This document shows, piece by piece, positions 15,414 to 22,660 of a stretch of 24,149 nucleotides of DNA (position 1 is the stretch's first letter; the number at the start of each line of letters is the position of its first letter). The DNA lies in assembly GCF_900016645.1 (NCBI RefSeq), contig NZ_CDGJ01000031.1; one strand, 5' to 3'. The translations under genes and the position numbers were made by a program. The notes under the pieces were generated by a model that searched no databases, had not been told where the DNA came from, and saw only the letters and a program-made list of their open reading frames with translations. The DNA comes from Acididesulfobacillus acetoxydans (lineage in GTDB: Bacteria; Bacillota; Desulfitobacteriia; Desulfitobacteriales; Desulfitobacteriaceae).

Positions 15414-15578
15414 GAGGATGACTTCGGTGGCGTTAGTCTCCAAAGGCGTCAGTCTCCGGTGAAGACTAACGTCGAAGCCGCACGTTATCAGAGGATGACC
15501 CGACGGCTGAGGATGACTAAGGCCGTAGGCACAGGGCGAGAAATTATACTTTTGTGCCGAAGGCGTCGTACTCCGGTG
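15414..15578 (+). repeat. Dispersed-repeat region between dpaB and asd
   Basis: Within the gene-free stretch 15288-15703. GAGGATGAC occurs three times (15414, 15491, 15509). A 19-nt unit AAGGCGTCNNNNCTCCGGTG-like occurs at 15443-15461 and 15560-15578. CGTTAGTCT (15431-15439) pairs with AGACTAACG (15463-15471), extended by CTTCG/CGAAG. The segment 15477-15517 resembles 22186-22224 downstream of rnj. No gene is supported here on either strand. Confidence 0.65.
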
Positions 15579-15703
15579 GACAATGACGGCCAAAGGCTCA
15601 GACTCCCCCCGCCGAAGCAGAGTACAGGGGACCTTTAGAAGACACACTCGGTTAAGGTTTTAAGCAAAAAGGTTTTGCCCGGAAAAGTTAAGGAGGACGA
15701 AGA

Positions 15704-16696
15704 ATGCCAAATGTTGTGATCGTGGGTGCCACCGGCGCGGTGGGACAAGAGTTTCTCAAGATCCTGACAGAACGCCGATTTCCTGTTGACGAACTCCGCT
15801 TGTTGGCGACAAAACGTTCCGCGGGGAAAAGAATTTCCTGGCAGGGGCGGGAGATGACGGTTGAAGAGGCGACTCACGACAGCTTTAAAGGTATGGATAT
15901 AGCACTCTTCGCCGGGGGTTCAAGCAGCACGGAGTTTGCCCGGTCGGCTGTCGCCGGCGGTGCCACGGTCATCGACAACAGCAGCGCTTTCCGCCTGGAT
16001 CCGGACGTTCCCCTTGTGGTACCGGAGGTCAATCCGGAAGATATCAGGTGGCACAAAGGGATTATTGCCAATCCGAATTGTTCCACTATCCTGATGGTTG
16101 TGGCGCTCAAACCCATTTACGATTTGGCTGGTATACGCCGGGTCGTGGTCTCGACTTATCAAGCGGTTTCGGGTGCCGGGAGGGAAGGAATCGAGGAACT
16201 GGAAAACCAGCTTAAAGCGTGGGCAGAGGGAGCCGATTCAGTGAGCCGGGTCTTTCCTTACCAAATTGCCTTTAATCTCATTCCCCGTATTGATGTTTTC
16301 CAAGAAGGGGATTATACCAAAGAAGAGTGGAAGATGGTGAAGGAAACCCAAAAAATTTTTCACGCCCCTGGAATGCGGGTAACGGCTACGACGGTGAGGG
16401 TTCCTGTCTTGCGCAGCCATTCCGAAGCGTTGAATGTGGAGACTGAGAAGAAGGTCAGTGTGGCAGAAGTGCGTGCCGCCCTAAGCAAGGCTCCGGGAAT
16501 CGTCGTGGTGGATGACCCCGGCCGGGATCGGTATCCTATGCCCCTGGATTGCGCGGATACGGACCAGGTCAGCGTCGGCCGGATCCGGGAAGATTTCACA
16601 GTCGAAGCGGGCTTTAACCTATGGCTGGCAGGAGATCAAATCCGCAAAGGCGCCGCCACCAACGCCGTGCAGATTGCGGAACTTTTGCTGAAGTGA
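15704..16696 (+). CDS. asd: Aspartate-semialdehyde dehydrogenase
   Basis: Asd reduces aspartyl-4-phosphate with NADPH to aspartate semialdehyde, the branch point to lysine/diaminopimelate/dipicolinate and to threonine and methionine. The 330-aa protein has the NADP motif GATGAVGQEFL near the N-terminus, catalytic cysteine C126 in NPNCSTI, the QAVSGAGREGIEEL segment and the active-site histidine H239 in RSHSE. The ATG has AGGAGG (15691-15696) 7 nt upstream. A GCAAAA-AGG-TTTTGC mini-hairpin (15664-15678) precedes the Shine-Dalgarno. The long repeat-filled spacer before it suggests an independent promoter for asd-dapG-dapA, but I could not identify one confidently. No lysine riboswitch is seen. 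Confidence 0.97.
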   Translation: MPNVVIVGATGAVGQEFLKILTERRFPVDELRLLATKRSAGKRISWQGREMTVEEATHDSFKGMDIALFAGGSSSTEFARSAVAGGATVIDNSSAFRLDPDVPLVVPEVNPEDIRWHKGIIANPNCSTILMVVALKPIYDLAGIRRVVVSTYQAVSGAGREGIEELENQLKAWAEGADSVSRVFPYQIAFNLIPRIDVFQEGDYTKEEWKMVKETQKIFHAPGMRVTATTVRVPVLRSHSEALNVETEKKVSVAEVRAALSKAPGIVVVDDPGRDRYPMPLDCADTDQVSVGRIREDFTVEAGFNLWLAGDQIRKGAATNAVQIAELLLK

Positions 16697-16718
16697 GCGG
16701 GGTGAGAGGAGTTTTAAG

Positions 16719-17945
16719 TTGCGTATCTTGATCCAGAAATTCGGCGGGACTTCCGTTGCCACAGCGGAACGAAGAAAACAGGTGGCGGTTAAAGTCTCAG
16801 AAGCCGTAAGCGAGGGATATGTGCCGGTTGTGGTCGTTTCCGCCATCGGCCGCGCCGGTGATCCTTATGCAACCGATACGTTCCTGAACCTGGTAAGAGG
16901 AGTGTATCCTGATGTCCCCAGGCGGGAACTGGATTTGCTAATGAGTTGCGGGGAGATCATTTCCGGGGCAGTCATGGTGTCAACTCTTCAAAGCATGGGT
17001 TTTGAGTCAGTCCTGCTGACAGGTGGCCAGGCCGGCATCATCACCAATGACAATTTCGGCGAGGCGCGGATTATCCGGGTCGAGCCGAAGAAGATTCTTG
17101 AATATTTGGAGCGCGGAGTTATCGTCGTAGTGACCGGTTTCCAGGGGGTTTCAGAGGGGGGGCAGGTCACTACTCTCGGACGCGGCGGCAGCGACACCAC
17201 GGCTTCCGCCTTGGGCGTCGCCCTGGAGGCCGAAGCCATCGACATTTACACAGATGTCGATGGAATCATGACAGCCGACCCAAGAATTGTAGAAGATGCC
17301 CAGATCCTTGATACTGTTACTTATACGGAAATTACTCAGTTGGCTCATGAAGGAGCAAAAGTGATCCATCCCCGGGCCGTGGAGATCGCAATGCAGCGGA
17401 ACATACCGTTGCGAATCAAGTCGACTTTTTCCGATGCTCCCGGGACTCTTGTTTCGAGTTTGCAGCCGGATATGAGCGCGGGGACGGACATCACCGGGGA
17501 TCGCCTCATCACCGGGATAGCCCATACCCCCAATGTGACGCAGATCAAGCTGGCGATGCAGGATAGTGAAGATGTACGTGGTGTACAAAAAAAAATATTC
17601 AAAGCGATGGCTTTGGCAGAAGTGAGTGTGGACTTTATCAGTGTGCAGCCGGAGAGCGTCCTTTACACGGTTAGGGACGAGGTGGCGGATAAGGCAGCGG
17701 AGATTTTGCAGAACATGGGATTCAAACCGTCGATCATCCGGGGCTGTGCCAAAGTGTCGATAGTCGGGGCGGGCATAGCCGGGGTTCCCGGGGTCATGGC
17801 CAAGCTGGTGGAAGCTCTCTCCGAGGCCGGTGTCGACATTTTGCAGTCCGCTGACTCTCATGCCACCATTTGGGTGCTTGTCCGGCAGGAAAATATGGTC
17901 AGTGCGGTGCAGGCACTGCACAAGAAGTTCCGCTTGGGGGCCTAA
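16719..17945 (+). CDS. dapG: Aspartokinase (DapG type)
   Basis: Aspartate kinase phosphorylates aspartate to start the aspartate family pathway. The N-terminus MRILIQKFGGTSV and VVSAIGRAGDPYATDTFL match the diaminopimelate-sensitive DapG (aspartokinase I) subtype. So does its place between asd and dapA. The kinase domain spans about 1-240 (KFGGTS, GRGGSDTTA, YTDVDGIMTADPR). Two ACT regulatory domains follow (about 265-405), with SIVGAGIAGVPGVMAKLVEAL in the second. The start is a TTG at 16719 with GAGAGGA (16704-16710) 8 nt upstream; 408 aa is normal. It lies 22 nt after asd. Feedback control by meso-diaminopimelate is expected from the family, not visible directly. Confidence 0.95.
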   Translation: MRILIQKFGGTSVATAERRKQVAVKVSEAVSEGYVPVVVVSAIGRAGDPYATDTFLNLVRGVYPDVPRRELDLLMSCGEIISGAVMVSTLQSMGFESVLLTGGQAGIITNDNFGEARIIRVEPKKILEYLERGVIVVVTGFQGVSEGGQVTTLGRGGSDTTASALGVALEAEAIDIYTDVDGIMTADPRIVEDAQILDTVTYTEITQLAHEGAKVIHPRAVEIAMQRNIPLRIKSTFSDAPGTLVSSLQPDMSAGTDITGDRLITGIAHTPNVTQIKLAMQDSEDVRGVQKKIFKAMALAEVSVDFISVQPESVLYTVRDEVADKAAEILQNMGFKPSIIRGCAKVSIVGAGIAGVPGVMAKLVEALSEAGVDILQSADSHATIWVLVRQENMVSAVQALHKKFRLGA

Positions 17946-18115
17946 GGCAGAGGAGTTTGCGGCGTAAGTGCGGGCAGAAACGGAATATTGGCAAGGTTTT
18001 CGGGAAGAGGCGGCAGAGAACTAGCGATAACCGGGAAGCACCGGGGTCAAAAGTACATGGGTGAAACACGGCGGTTAAGAGTACGCGGTGGTTAAAAGCG
18101 CACGATGGAGAAAGG

Positions 18116-19003
18116 ATGAGGTATATGGGTTTCGGACCGATTTTGACCGCGATGGTCACGCCGATGAACCAGTCCCTGGAAGTGGATTACGCTGAGGCCA
18201 AAAGATTGGCGCTCTTCCTCACGGAACACGGCTCTGACGGAATCGTTGTCTGCGGTACTACCGGTGAATCACCGACTTTAAGTGCTGAAGAGAAACTGGA
18301 ACTGTTTAGAGTTGTGAAAAAGGCAGTGGGCACACGGAGAACGGTGATCGCCGGTACGGGCTCCAACTCGACGGACGCGAGTATCCGCCTGACCAAACTT
18401 GCCGCCGAGACAGGGGTGGACGGAATTCTCGCTGTGGTCCCATACTACAACAAACCTTCGCAAGACGGCCTCTTCCGCCATTTCCGAGCTCTCGCCCAGG
18501 CAACAGATCTGCCGGTCATGCTCTACAATGTGCCGGGACGCACGTCGGCCAATTTGCTCCCGGCCACCGTACAGAGACTGGCGGAAATTCCCAACATCGT
18601 CGCTCTCAAAGAAGCGGCGGGTTCCACGGATCAGATGAGCGAACTGAAACGTCTGCTTCCCCCCGACTTTCAAATCTACAGCGGGGACGATTCCTTGACG
18701 CTTCCTTTTCTGGCCTTAGGGGGAAGCGGTGTCGTCAGTGTGGCCGCGCACGTCATTGGGGATGAAATGAAAGAGATGATTAATGCCTGGCAGCGAGGAG
18801 ATGTGAAGACGGCCTTGCAATGGCACCTGAAACTTTATCCCATGTTCAAGGGCATCTTCATTACGACTAACCCGGTGCCCATCAAGGCGCTTGTGAATAT
18901 GTCCGGCTTTAAGGCCGGCGGGCTGCGCTTGCCGTTAGTGGACGCGACGGAAGGGGAAAGGGAATACTTGGCTAAATTGCTGAAAGAGGTCAAAGAAAAC
19001 TAG
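18116..19003 (+). CDS. dapA: 4-hydroxy-tetrahydrodipicolinate synthase DapA
   Basis: DapA condenses pyruvate with aspartate semialdehyde, giving the common precursor for lysine/diaminopimelate and for dipicolinate. The class I aldolase fold shows GTTGESPTLS, the YNVPGRTSANL loop with the active-site tyrosine, and the Schiff-base lysine in VALKEAAGS (K165 from this start). An ATG at 18125 is equally plausible: it begins MGFGPILTAMVTP, puts the lysine at 162 (E. coli K161) and has AAAGGA at 8 nt. The upstream ATG 18116 has GGAG 5 nt away. The length is 295 or 292 aa. The 170-nt gap after dapG holds imperfect GCGGTGGTTAA-like repeats but no recognisable gene or riboswitch. Confidence 0.96.
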   Translation: MRYMGFGPILTAMVTPMNQSLEVDYAEAKRLALFLTEHGSDGIVVCGTTGESPTLSAEEKLELFRVVKKAVGTRRTVIAGTGSNSTDASIRLTKLAAETGVDGILAVVPYYNKPSQDGLFRHFRALAQATDLPVMLYNVPGRTSANLLPATVQRLAEIPNIVALKEAAGSTDQMSELKRLLPPDFQIYSGDDSLTLPFLALGGSGVVSVAAHVIGDEMKEMINAWQRGDVKTALQWHLKLYPMFKGIFITTNPVPIKALVNMSGFKAGGLRLPLVDATEGEREYLAKLLKEVKEN

Positions 19004-19046
19004 AGCGCCCGACAGTCTCTTGAGGCTCAGACTGACTGCTTGCAGG

Positions 19047-19103
19047 TACATCCCTTCTTCGGCCGACTTGCGGGAGGTGAGTTCGTGGCGGAGAAGGGAT
19101 GTA
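19047..19103. repeat. Long inverted repeat between convergent genes
   Basis: TACATCCCTTCT (19047-19058) and AGAAGGGATGTA (19092-19103) are perfect 12-bp complements with a 33-nt loop. They lie between the ends of dapA (+) and the DUF6125-like gene (-). A second, shorter stem CAGTCT (19013-19018)/AGACTG (19029-19034) precedes it. There is no T-run on either side, so a bidirectional terminator is possible but not shown. Confidence 0.6.
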
Positions 19104-19145
19104 TCGATCTGGTCAGAGTTCCGAATGTTATAAGAGGCATCAACG

Positions 19146-19661
19146 TTATTCGTCAAGCGTGAATTCCCATCCGCAGAAAAATTCGGCGGGATGGGGGTCG
19201 GGAGGACAAGCCAGGCAGCGGGTTTTGATTCTGGAATCAATGGTGGAGGCGAACAAGGAGTACTCAACTTCGCCTACGGGCTTGCAGGGAAAATCAGGAA
19301 GACCTTTGCGCTGCCGTGCTGATTGGACGCGGCAGTTTGTCATGTGCAGGATGAGAGTCTTTTCGTTGGGGTGAAGGATTTCCTGCTGATTGATGAAAGC
19401 ATAGAGGCGAAAGTTGAGAGCCCGTTCCAAGGCCTGCAGACCTCCGTTTTCCGGCAACGCCATAAATTCCTTAATACGATTTGCTTCAATCACGGTAAAT
19501 TTGCGCCAGGCTTCGGTATCATGGAATATCGCTTCATCCATGCCCCGCGCTTTTTCAATGCTTTGGAACCAAAGGCCGTCATGAGCCAACCAACGTTTGG
19601 CAAGGTCCGTCAAGAGAAGAAGTGCCTGATCCCGTGTGAGGTCGTCTTTAGTCATCAGCAT
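19146..19661 (-). CDS. DUF6125-like cysteine-rich cytoplasmic protein
   Basis: The only reverse-strand gene. I recognise the sequence as resembling the DUF6125 group of anaerobes, from memory of conserved blocks such as LAKRWLAHDGLWFQSIE, NFRLYAFINQQEI, KGLPDFPCKPVGEVEYS and IKTRCLACPPDPHP. The function is unknown. The 171-aa product has no membrane segment. It carries five cysteines in its C-terminal half (C110, C126, C149, C152, C163), with a CxxC at 149-152 and histidine 157 nearby, which suggests a metal site or redox role. The ATG at 19661 has AAGGAGGG (complement of 19672-19679) 10 nt upstream. A TTG at 19685 is the longer alternative and is less likely. It is monocistronic, convergent with dapA and divergent from rnj, flanked by long spacers, so it interrupts the conserved dapA-rnj neighbourhood. 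Confidence 0.8.
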   Translation of the reverse strand: MLMTKDDLTRDQALLLLTDLAKRWLAHDGLWFQSIEKARGMDEAIFHDTEAWRKFTVIEANRIKEFMALPENGGLQALERALNFRLYAFINQQEILHPNEKTLILHMTNCRVQSARQRKGLPDFPCKPVGEVEYSLFASTIDSRIKTRCLACPPDPHPAEFFCGWEFTLDE

Positions 19662-20033
19662 TTTCTGAAATCCCTCCTTAATCAATGTCCGGAGTGACGA
19701 GTGGCCGGCCTTCGGCAGCAGGCGCCCTTAGCGGCTGGGTAGGTTCGAGAGGACAAATGCGTTTACCCGGTCACGCACCGGCCCTGCAATCCGTGTTTTT
19801 GCCCAGCAATATGTCTTTGTCGGATTACGCGCGCTTGCACCGGTGAGATGCGCTTACCGCAGGCGAATCTGCTCATTCCGGTCTTCATCTGTATTCCCTG
19901 CACAGGCGGCCGATTCCTGCCGGAAGATACGAAAAATTGTGGGGTTATGCCTTATGGGTCACGCGGTTGCGGCAGGGGGATCTCTGCCTGACTAGTTATG
20001 CCCGTGCGCCGGGCCTATAGCGATGGTTTTAGC

Positions 20034-20094
20034 CTTGTCAGGTATGATTCTTACTTGTCAGGTATGATTCTTAGTTGTATAATTACGTTAACGT
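20034..20094 (+). promoter_or_regulatory. rnj promoter with a 20-bp tandem repeat and start-site palindrome
   Basis: TTGTCA (20055-20060), 17 nt, TATAAT (20078-20083): a near-consensus sigma-A promoter. The unit CTTGTCAGGTATGATTCTTA occurs twice in perfect tandem (20034-20053, 20054-20073); the second copy contains the -35 and part of the spacer. ACGTTAACGT (20085-20094) is a perfect palindrome at the predicted start site. The layout suggests operators, but this is inferred. Confidence 0.75.
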
Positions 20095-20131
20095 TGTTGT
20101 GCGGTTTTAACTCTATGTTGTTGGAAAGCCG

Positions 20132-20159
20132 TCCGGACACCAGGGGCGTTGTGTCCGGA
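20132..20159 (+). promoter_or_regulatory. Hairpin in the rnj leader
   Basis: TCCGGACAC (20132-20140)/GTGTCCGGA (20151-20159), perfect 9 bp with a 10-nt loop, followed by a weak T-rich tract (ATATGTTTTC). It lies about 40 nt after the predicted start. A second stem GCTTGAGGA (20229-20237)/TCCTCAGGC (20265-20273) follows. Possible attenuator or RNA-stability element; not matched to a known riboswitch. Confidence 0.4.
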
Positions 20160-20394
20160 TATGTTTTCACGTCTTTGGCTTCTAATTCGGAAAGTTAAAT
20201 GTATAGAAGGCAAACAGGGTCTAGTCAGGCTTGAGGAGTTCAACCCCGAGGAGCAAGGCAGCAATCCTCAGGCTGGACTCGCTCTTGTTCGTGTTCGGAT
20301 TTAGGAAAAAGGGACGTCGATAGGAGCCTGCACTTAGGGTGGCAGAACAATTGTCTGTAGTAAAGGAGTAAGAAAATACCGGAGGTGTCTGTAT

Positions 20395-22059
20395 TTGCCA
20401 AGAGAACACAAACTGCAAATTATCCCCCTAGGGGGCTTGGGGGAAATCGGGAAAAACATGACAGTCATTCGCTACGATAATCAGATGTTGCTGGTGGATG
20501 CCGGGCTGGCTTTTCCTGAAGATGAAATGTTGGGGATTGATATCGTCATACCCGACTATTCCTATGTGATTGAGAATAAAGAGTCCCTGCTGGGTATCCT
20601 GGTCACACATGGTCATGAAGACCATATCGGAGCTTTGCCCTATTTGCTGCGGGATCTGGACGTGCCGATCTTCGCGACTCGGTTGACGCTGGGGTTGATT
20701 CAATCCAAACTCAAGGAGAGCAATTTAAACAACATTAAGGCGACTGTTGTGCAGCCACGGGATGTGGTCAAACTCGGAGTGTTTCGAGTGGAATTCATTC
20801 GGGTCAACCATAGTATTCCGGACGCTGTCGGGTTGGCGGTCCACACACCCTTGGGGACGGTCATCCACACGGGGGATTTCAAGCTGGACCATACTCCGGT
20901 GTCGGGCGAGACGCTGGACATTCACAAGTTTGCCGAACTCGGAGACAAAGGTGTCTTGTGCTTGATGTCTGACAGTACGAATGTCGAACGCCCGGGTTTC
21001 ACGATGTCCGAAAGCCGCGTAGGGCAAACGTTTGACGAGGCTTTTCGTAATGCCAAGGAAAGGATTATTTTAGCGAGCTTTGCGTCGAATGTGCATCGCA
21101 TACAGCAGGCGATTACCGCCGCCTATAAGACAAACCGAAAAGTCGCGGTGGTGGGGCGGAGCATGGTGAACGTAGTAACGATCGCCAATGAGTTAGGATA
21201 TTTGGATATTCCCGAGGATACGCTGGTTGATATCGAGGAAGTGCTCAGTCTTCCCGGCAGCAGGGCCTGTATCTTGACGACGGGAAGCCAGGGGGAACCT
21301 ATGTCCGCTTTGACGCGGATGGCTATGAATGATCATCGCCGGGTCGAGATTCAACCGGGTGACACGGTGATCATTTCTGCCAACCCTATTCCGGGGAATG
21401 AGAAATCCGTCGCCAGGACCATAGACCACTTGTTTAAACAAGGGGCATACGTGATTTATGAGGCGATATCAGGCATGCATGTCTCCGGTCACGGCAGTCA
21501 GGAAGAGCTGAAACTAATGCTTAACATGACGAGGCCGCGCTACTTCATTCCGGTTCACGGGGAATATCGGATGCTCATTAAGCACGCCGAATTGGCTGAG
21601 CAGTTGGGAATGGCCCGTGAGAACATTTTTGTTGCCGAGAACGGGAGCATCGTCGAGTTTACCCGCAGCGGGGCTTCCCTGGGCGGCAAGGTTACAGCCG
21701 GGAAAGTGCTGATTGACGGCCTGGGGGTCGGAGACGTCGGCAACATCGTTTTGAGAGACCGCAAGCAGTTGTCACAAGATGGAATTTTGATTGTCGTCAT
21801 GACCTTGAGCCGGAGCACGGGCGCCATCTTGGCGGGACCTGATGTTGTAACGCGCGGCTTTGTCTACGTGCGTGAATCGGAATCAATGCTGGAAGAGGCC
21901 AAGGAAAAGGTTCGGCAGACCATGCTGAGGTGCAGAGAAAACAAGATCACTGAATGGGCCATCCTGAAAAGCCAGGTTCGGGACGCACTGAGTCGGCATT
22001 TTTACGAAAAAACCAGGCGCCGTCCCATGATCCTGCCAATTATCCAGGAGATCGAGTGA
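20395..22059 (+). CDS. rnj: Ribonuclease J
   Basis: RNase J is a metallo-beta-lactamase/beta-CASP ribonuclease with 5'-to-3' exonuclease and endonuclease activity, central to Firmicutes mRNA decay and 16S rRNA 5' maturation. The 554-aa product has the family length (B. subtilis 555). It begins LQIIPLGGLGEIGKNMTVI, carries the zinc motif HGHEDH (72-77), the DAGLAFPEDEMLGIDIVIPD block, the HTGDFKLD motif, SDSTNVERPG, and the beta-CASP/C-terminal segments RPRYFIPVHGEYRML and GPDVVTRGFVY. The start is a TTG with GGAGGTG (20381-20387) 7 nt upstream. Its position after dapA matches B. subtilis rnjB. It has its own strong promoter and long leader. The next feature is an rRNA operon, a suggestive but unproven neighbour for a 16S-maturation enzyme. 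Confidence 0.96.
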   Translation: MPREHKLQIIPLGGLGEIGKNMTVIRYDNQMLLVDAGLAFPEDEMLGIDIVIPDYSYVIENKESLLGILVTHGHEDHIGALPYLLRDLDVPIFATRLTLGLIQSKLKESNLNNIKATVVQPRDVVKLGVFRVEFIRVNHSIPDAVGLAVHTPLGTVIHTGDFKLDHTPVSGETLDIHKFAELGDKGVLCLMSDSTNVERPGFTMSESRVGQTFDEAFRNAKERIILASFASNVHRIQQAITAAYKTNRKVAVVGRSMVNVVTIANELGYLDIPEDTLVDIEEVLSLPGSRACILTTGSQGEPMSALTRMAMNDHRRVEIQPGDTVIISANPIPGNEKSVARTIDHLFKQGAYVIYEAISGMHVSGHGSQEELKLMLNMTRPRYFIPVHGEYRMLIKHAELAEQLGMARENIFVAENGSIVEFTRSGASLGGKVTAGKVLIDGLGVGDVGNIVLRDRKQLSQDGILIVVMTLSRSTGAILAGPDVVTRGFVYVRESESMLEEAKEKVRQTMLRCRENKITEWAILKSQVRDALSRHFYEKTRRRPMILPIIQEIE

Positions 22060-22134
22060 ATCTCGCCCCAATGAGTCTCGACTTCCCCTTTCACCGCGCA
22101 CTGAGGGCGGAAGCCGGGCTTTCGTGGTTAAAGT

Positions 22135-22171
22135 GCGGATTTTGGGGGCAAGTATTGCCCCCAAAATCCGC
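22135..22171 (+). repeat. 17-bp perfect hairpin downstream of rnj
   Basis: GCGGATTTTGGGGGCAA (22135-22151) pairs perfectly with 22155-22171, loop GTA. No T-run follows, so it is not a standard terminator; it could protect the rnj 3' end or be a mobile palindrome. It resembles hairpin 3 downstream of dpaB in design (long perfect stem, 3-nt loop). Confidence 0.75.
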
Positions 22172-22185
22172 TCAACCTTGGCACA

Positions 22186-22224
22186 GCCGCATGCCGTTAA
22201 GGGATAACCCAACGGCTGAAGAGG
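22186..22224 (+). repeat. Second copy of the dispersed repeat tail
   Basis: Begins GCCGCATGCCGTTA and ends ACGGCTGAAGAGG. By eye it aligns with 15477-15517 (GCCGCACG...ACCCGACGGCTGAGG) at most positions with small gaps. Both copies lie downstream of a hairpin in an intergenic spacer. Confidence 0.5.
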
Positions 22225-22340
22225 AGTTGTTTTCAGCTCTATGGGCTGAGCTTTTGCGGTCTGGGGGTCTACGCCTGAACAGTCAGCATATGGGTAAAGA
22301 ACATGGCCAAAAGATTTCCCCGGAAATTTGAAAATAGCTA

Positions 22341-22370
22341 TTGACTTAATGACGATGAGAGTGGTAATAT
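22341..22370 (+). promoter_or_regulatory. rRNA operon promoter P1
   Basis: TTGACT (22341-22346), 18 nt, TAATAT (22365-22370). It is farthest upstream of the three promoters in the 22060-22804 spacer, which contains no supported gene. Confidence 0.6.
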
Positions 22371-22456
22371 AGCAAATGTCGCTGAACTGCGGCGAAACCC
22401 GGTTCAATGATGCATAAAGGTCCGTTTAGGGAAAAATACTAGTAGAAAAATAGTGG

Positions 22457-22485
22457 TTGACAAAAATTTCTCACGGTGCTATTAT
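22457..22485 (+). promoter_or_regulatory. rRNA operon promoter P2
   Basis: TTGACA (22457-22462), 17 nt, TATTAT (22480-22485) with TGC just before the -10. An A-rich upstream segment may act as an UP element. GTCGCGGG follows at the likely start region, as at P3. Confidence 0.75.
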
Positions 22486-22569
22486 ATTTAAGCGTCGCGG
22501 GGCAAGAGCTTCCGGTCGCGAGGAAAACTCGAGCCGGACAGGCTGAAAAAAGGCGGAAGAAAATAGTAG

Positions 22570-22598
22570 TTGACAAATGATGTCGAAGGTGCTAGAAT
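22570..22598 (+). promoter_or_regulatory. rRNA operon promoter P3
   Basis: TTGACA (22570-22575), 17 nt, TAGAAT (22593-22598), again with TGC before the -10 and GTCGCGGG downstream. It shares the AATAGT(A/G)GTTGACAA context with P2, so the two look like a duplicated promoter. Confidence 0.78.
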
Positions 22599-22643
22599 TC
22601 AATTCCGTCGCGGGTAACGACGCGAAGCCGTAAGGCGAACCGG

Positions 22644-22660
22644 TCTTTGAAAACTAAACA
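22644..22660 (+). promoter_or_regulatory. boxA-like/processing motif in the 16S leader
   Basis: TCTTTGAAAACTAAACA matches the conserved TCTTTGAAAACTGAATA-type element in Firmicutes pre-rRNA leaders, linked to antitermination and processing. The 140 nt that follow up to the 16S start would form the 5' side of the processing stalk. Confidence 0.6.

Larger units (their letters stand above)
19662..20394. other. Divergent intergenic region between the DUF6125-like gene and rnj
   Basis: 733 nt with no supported gene. The left part (19662-20033) shows only short palindromes, for example CCGGT/ACCGG near 19769 and GGCAG/CTGCC near 19973; no clear reverse-strand promoter was found. The right part holds the rnj promoter with tandem repeats and a ~300-nt leader with two hairpins. 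Confidence 0.6.

Noticed and set aside
15333..15647. Reverse-strand 104-codon open frame in the dpaB-asd spacer
   Set aside because: It runs through hairpins and direct repeats, has no ribosome binding site and biased composition; it is a by-product of the repeat.
15288..15703. Lysine riboswitch (L-box) ahead of asd-dapG-dapA
   Set aside because: The hairpins present are independent simple stems; the conserved L-box core segments (AGAGGUGC-like start and the AGUA region) are not visible here or in 17946-18115.
19748..19775. GGTTCGAGA motif resembling a tRNA T-loop
   Set aside because: Flanking bases do not form a T stem and there is no acceptor or anticodon arm.
19998..20198. Small forward open frame of 66 codons upstream of rnj
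   Set aside because: No ribosome binding site, spans the promoter repeats, and contains the predicted transcription start.
20221..20285. Possible SRP-like small RNA in the rnj leader (AGGAGCAAGGCAGC)
   Set aside because: The SRP domain IV core (GGAAGGAAGCAGC-type tetraloop region with matching CAGG side) is not reproduced; kept only as a generic leader stem.
21883..22407. Reverse-strand open frame across the rnj end and downstream hairpin
   Set aside because: Half is antisense to rnj and the rest crosses the palindrome and dispersed repeat; no coding signature.
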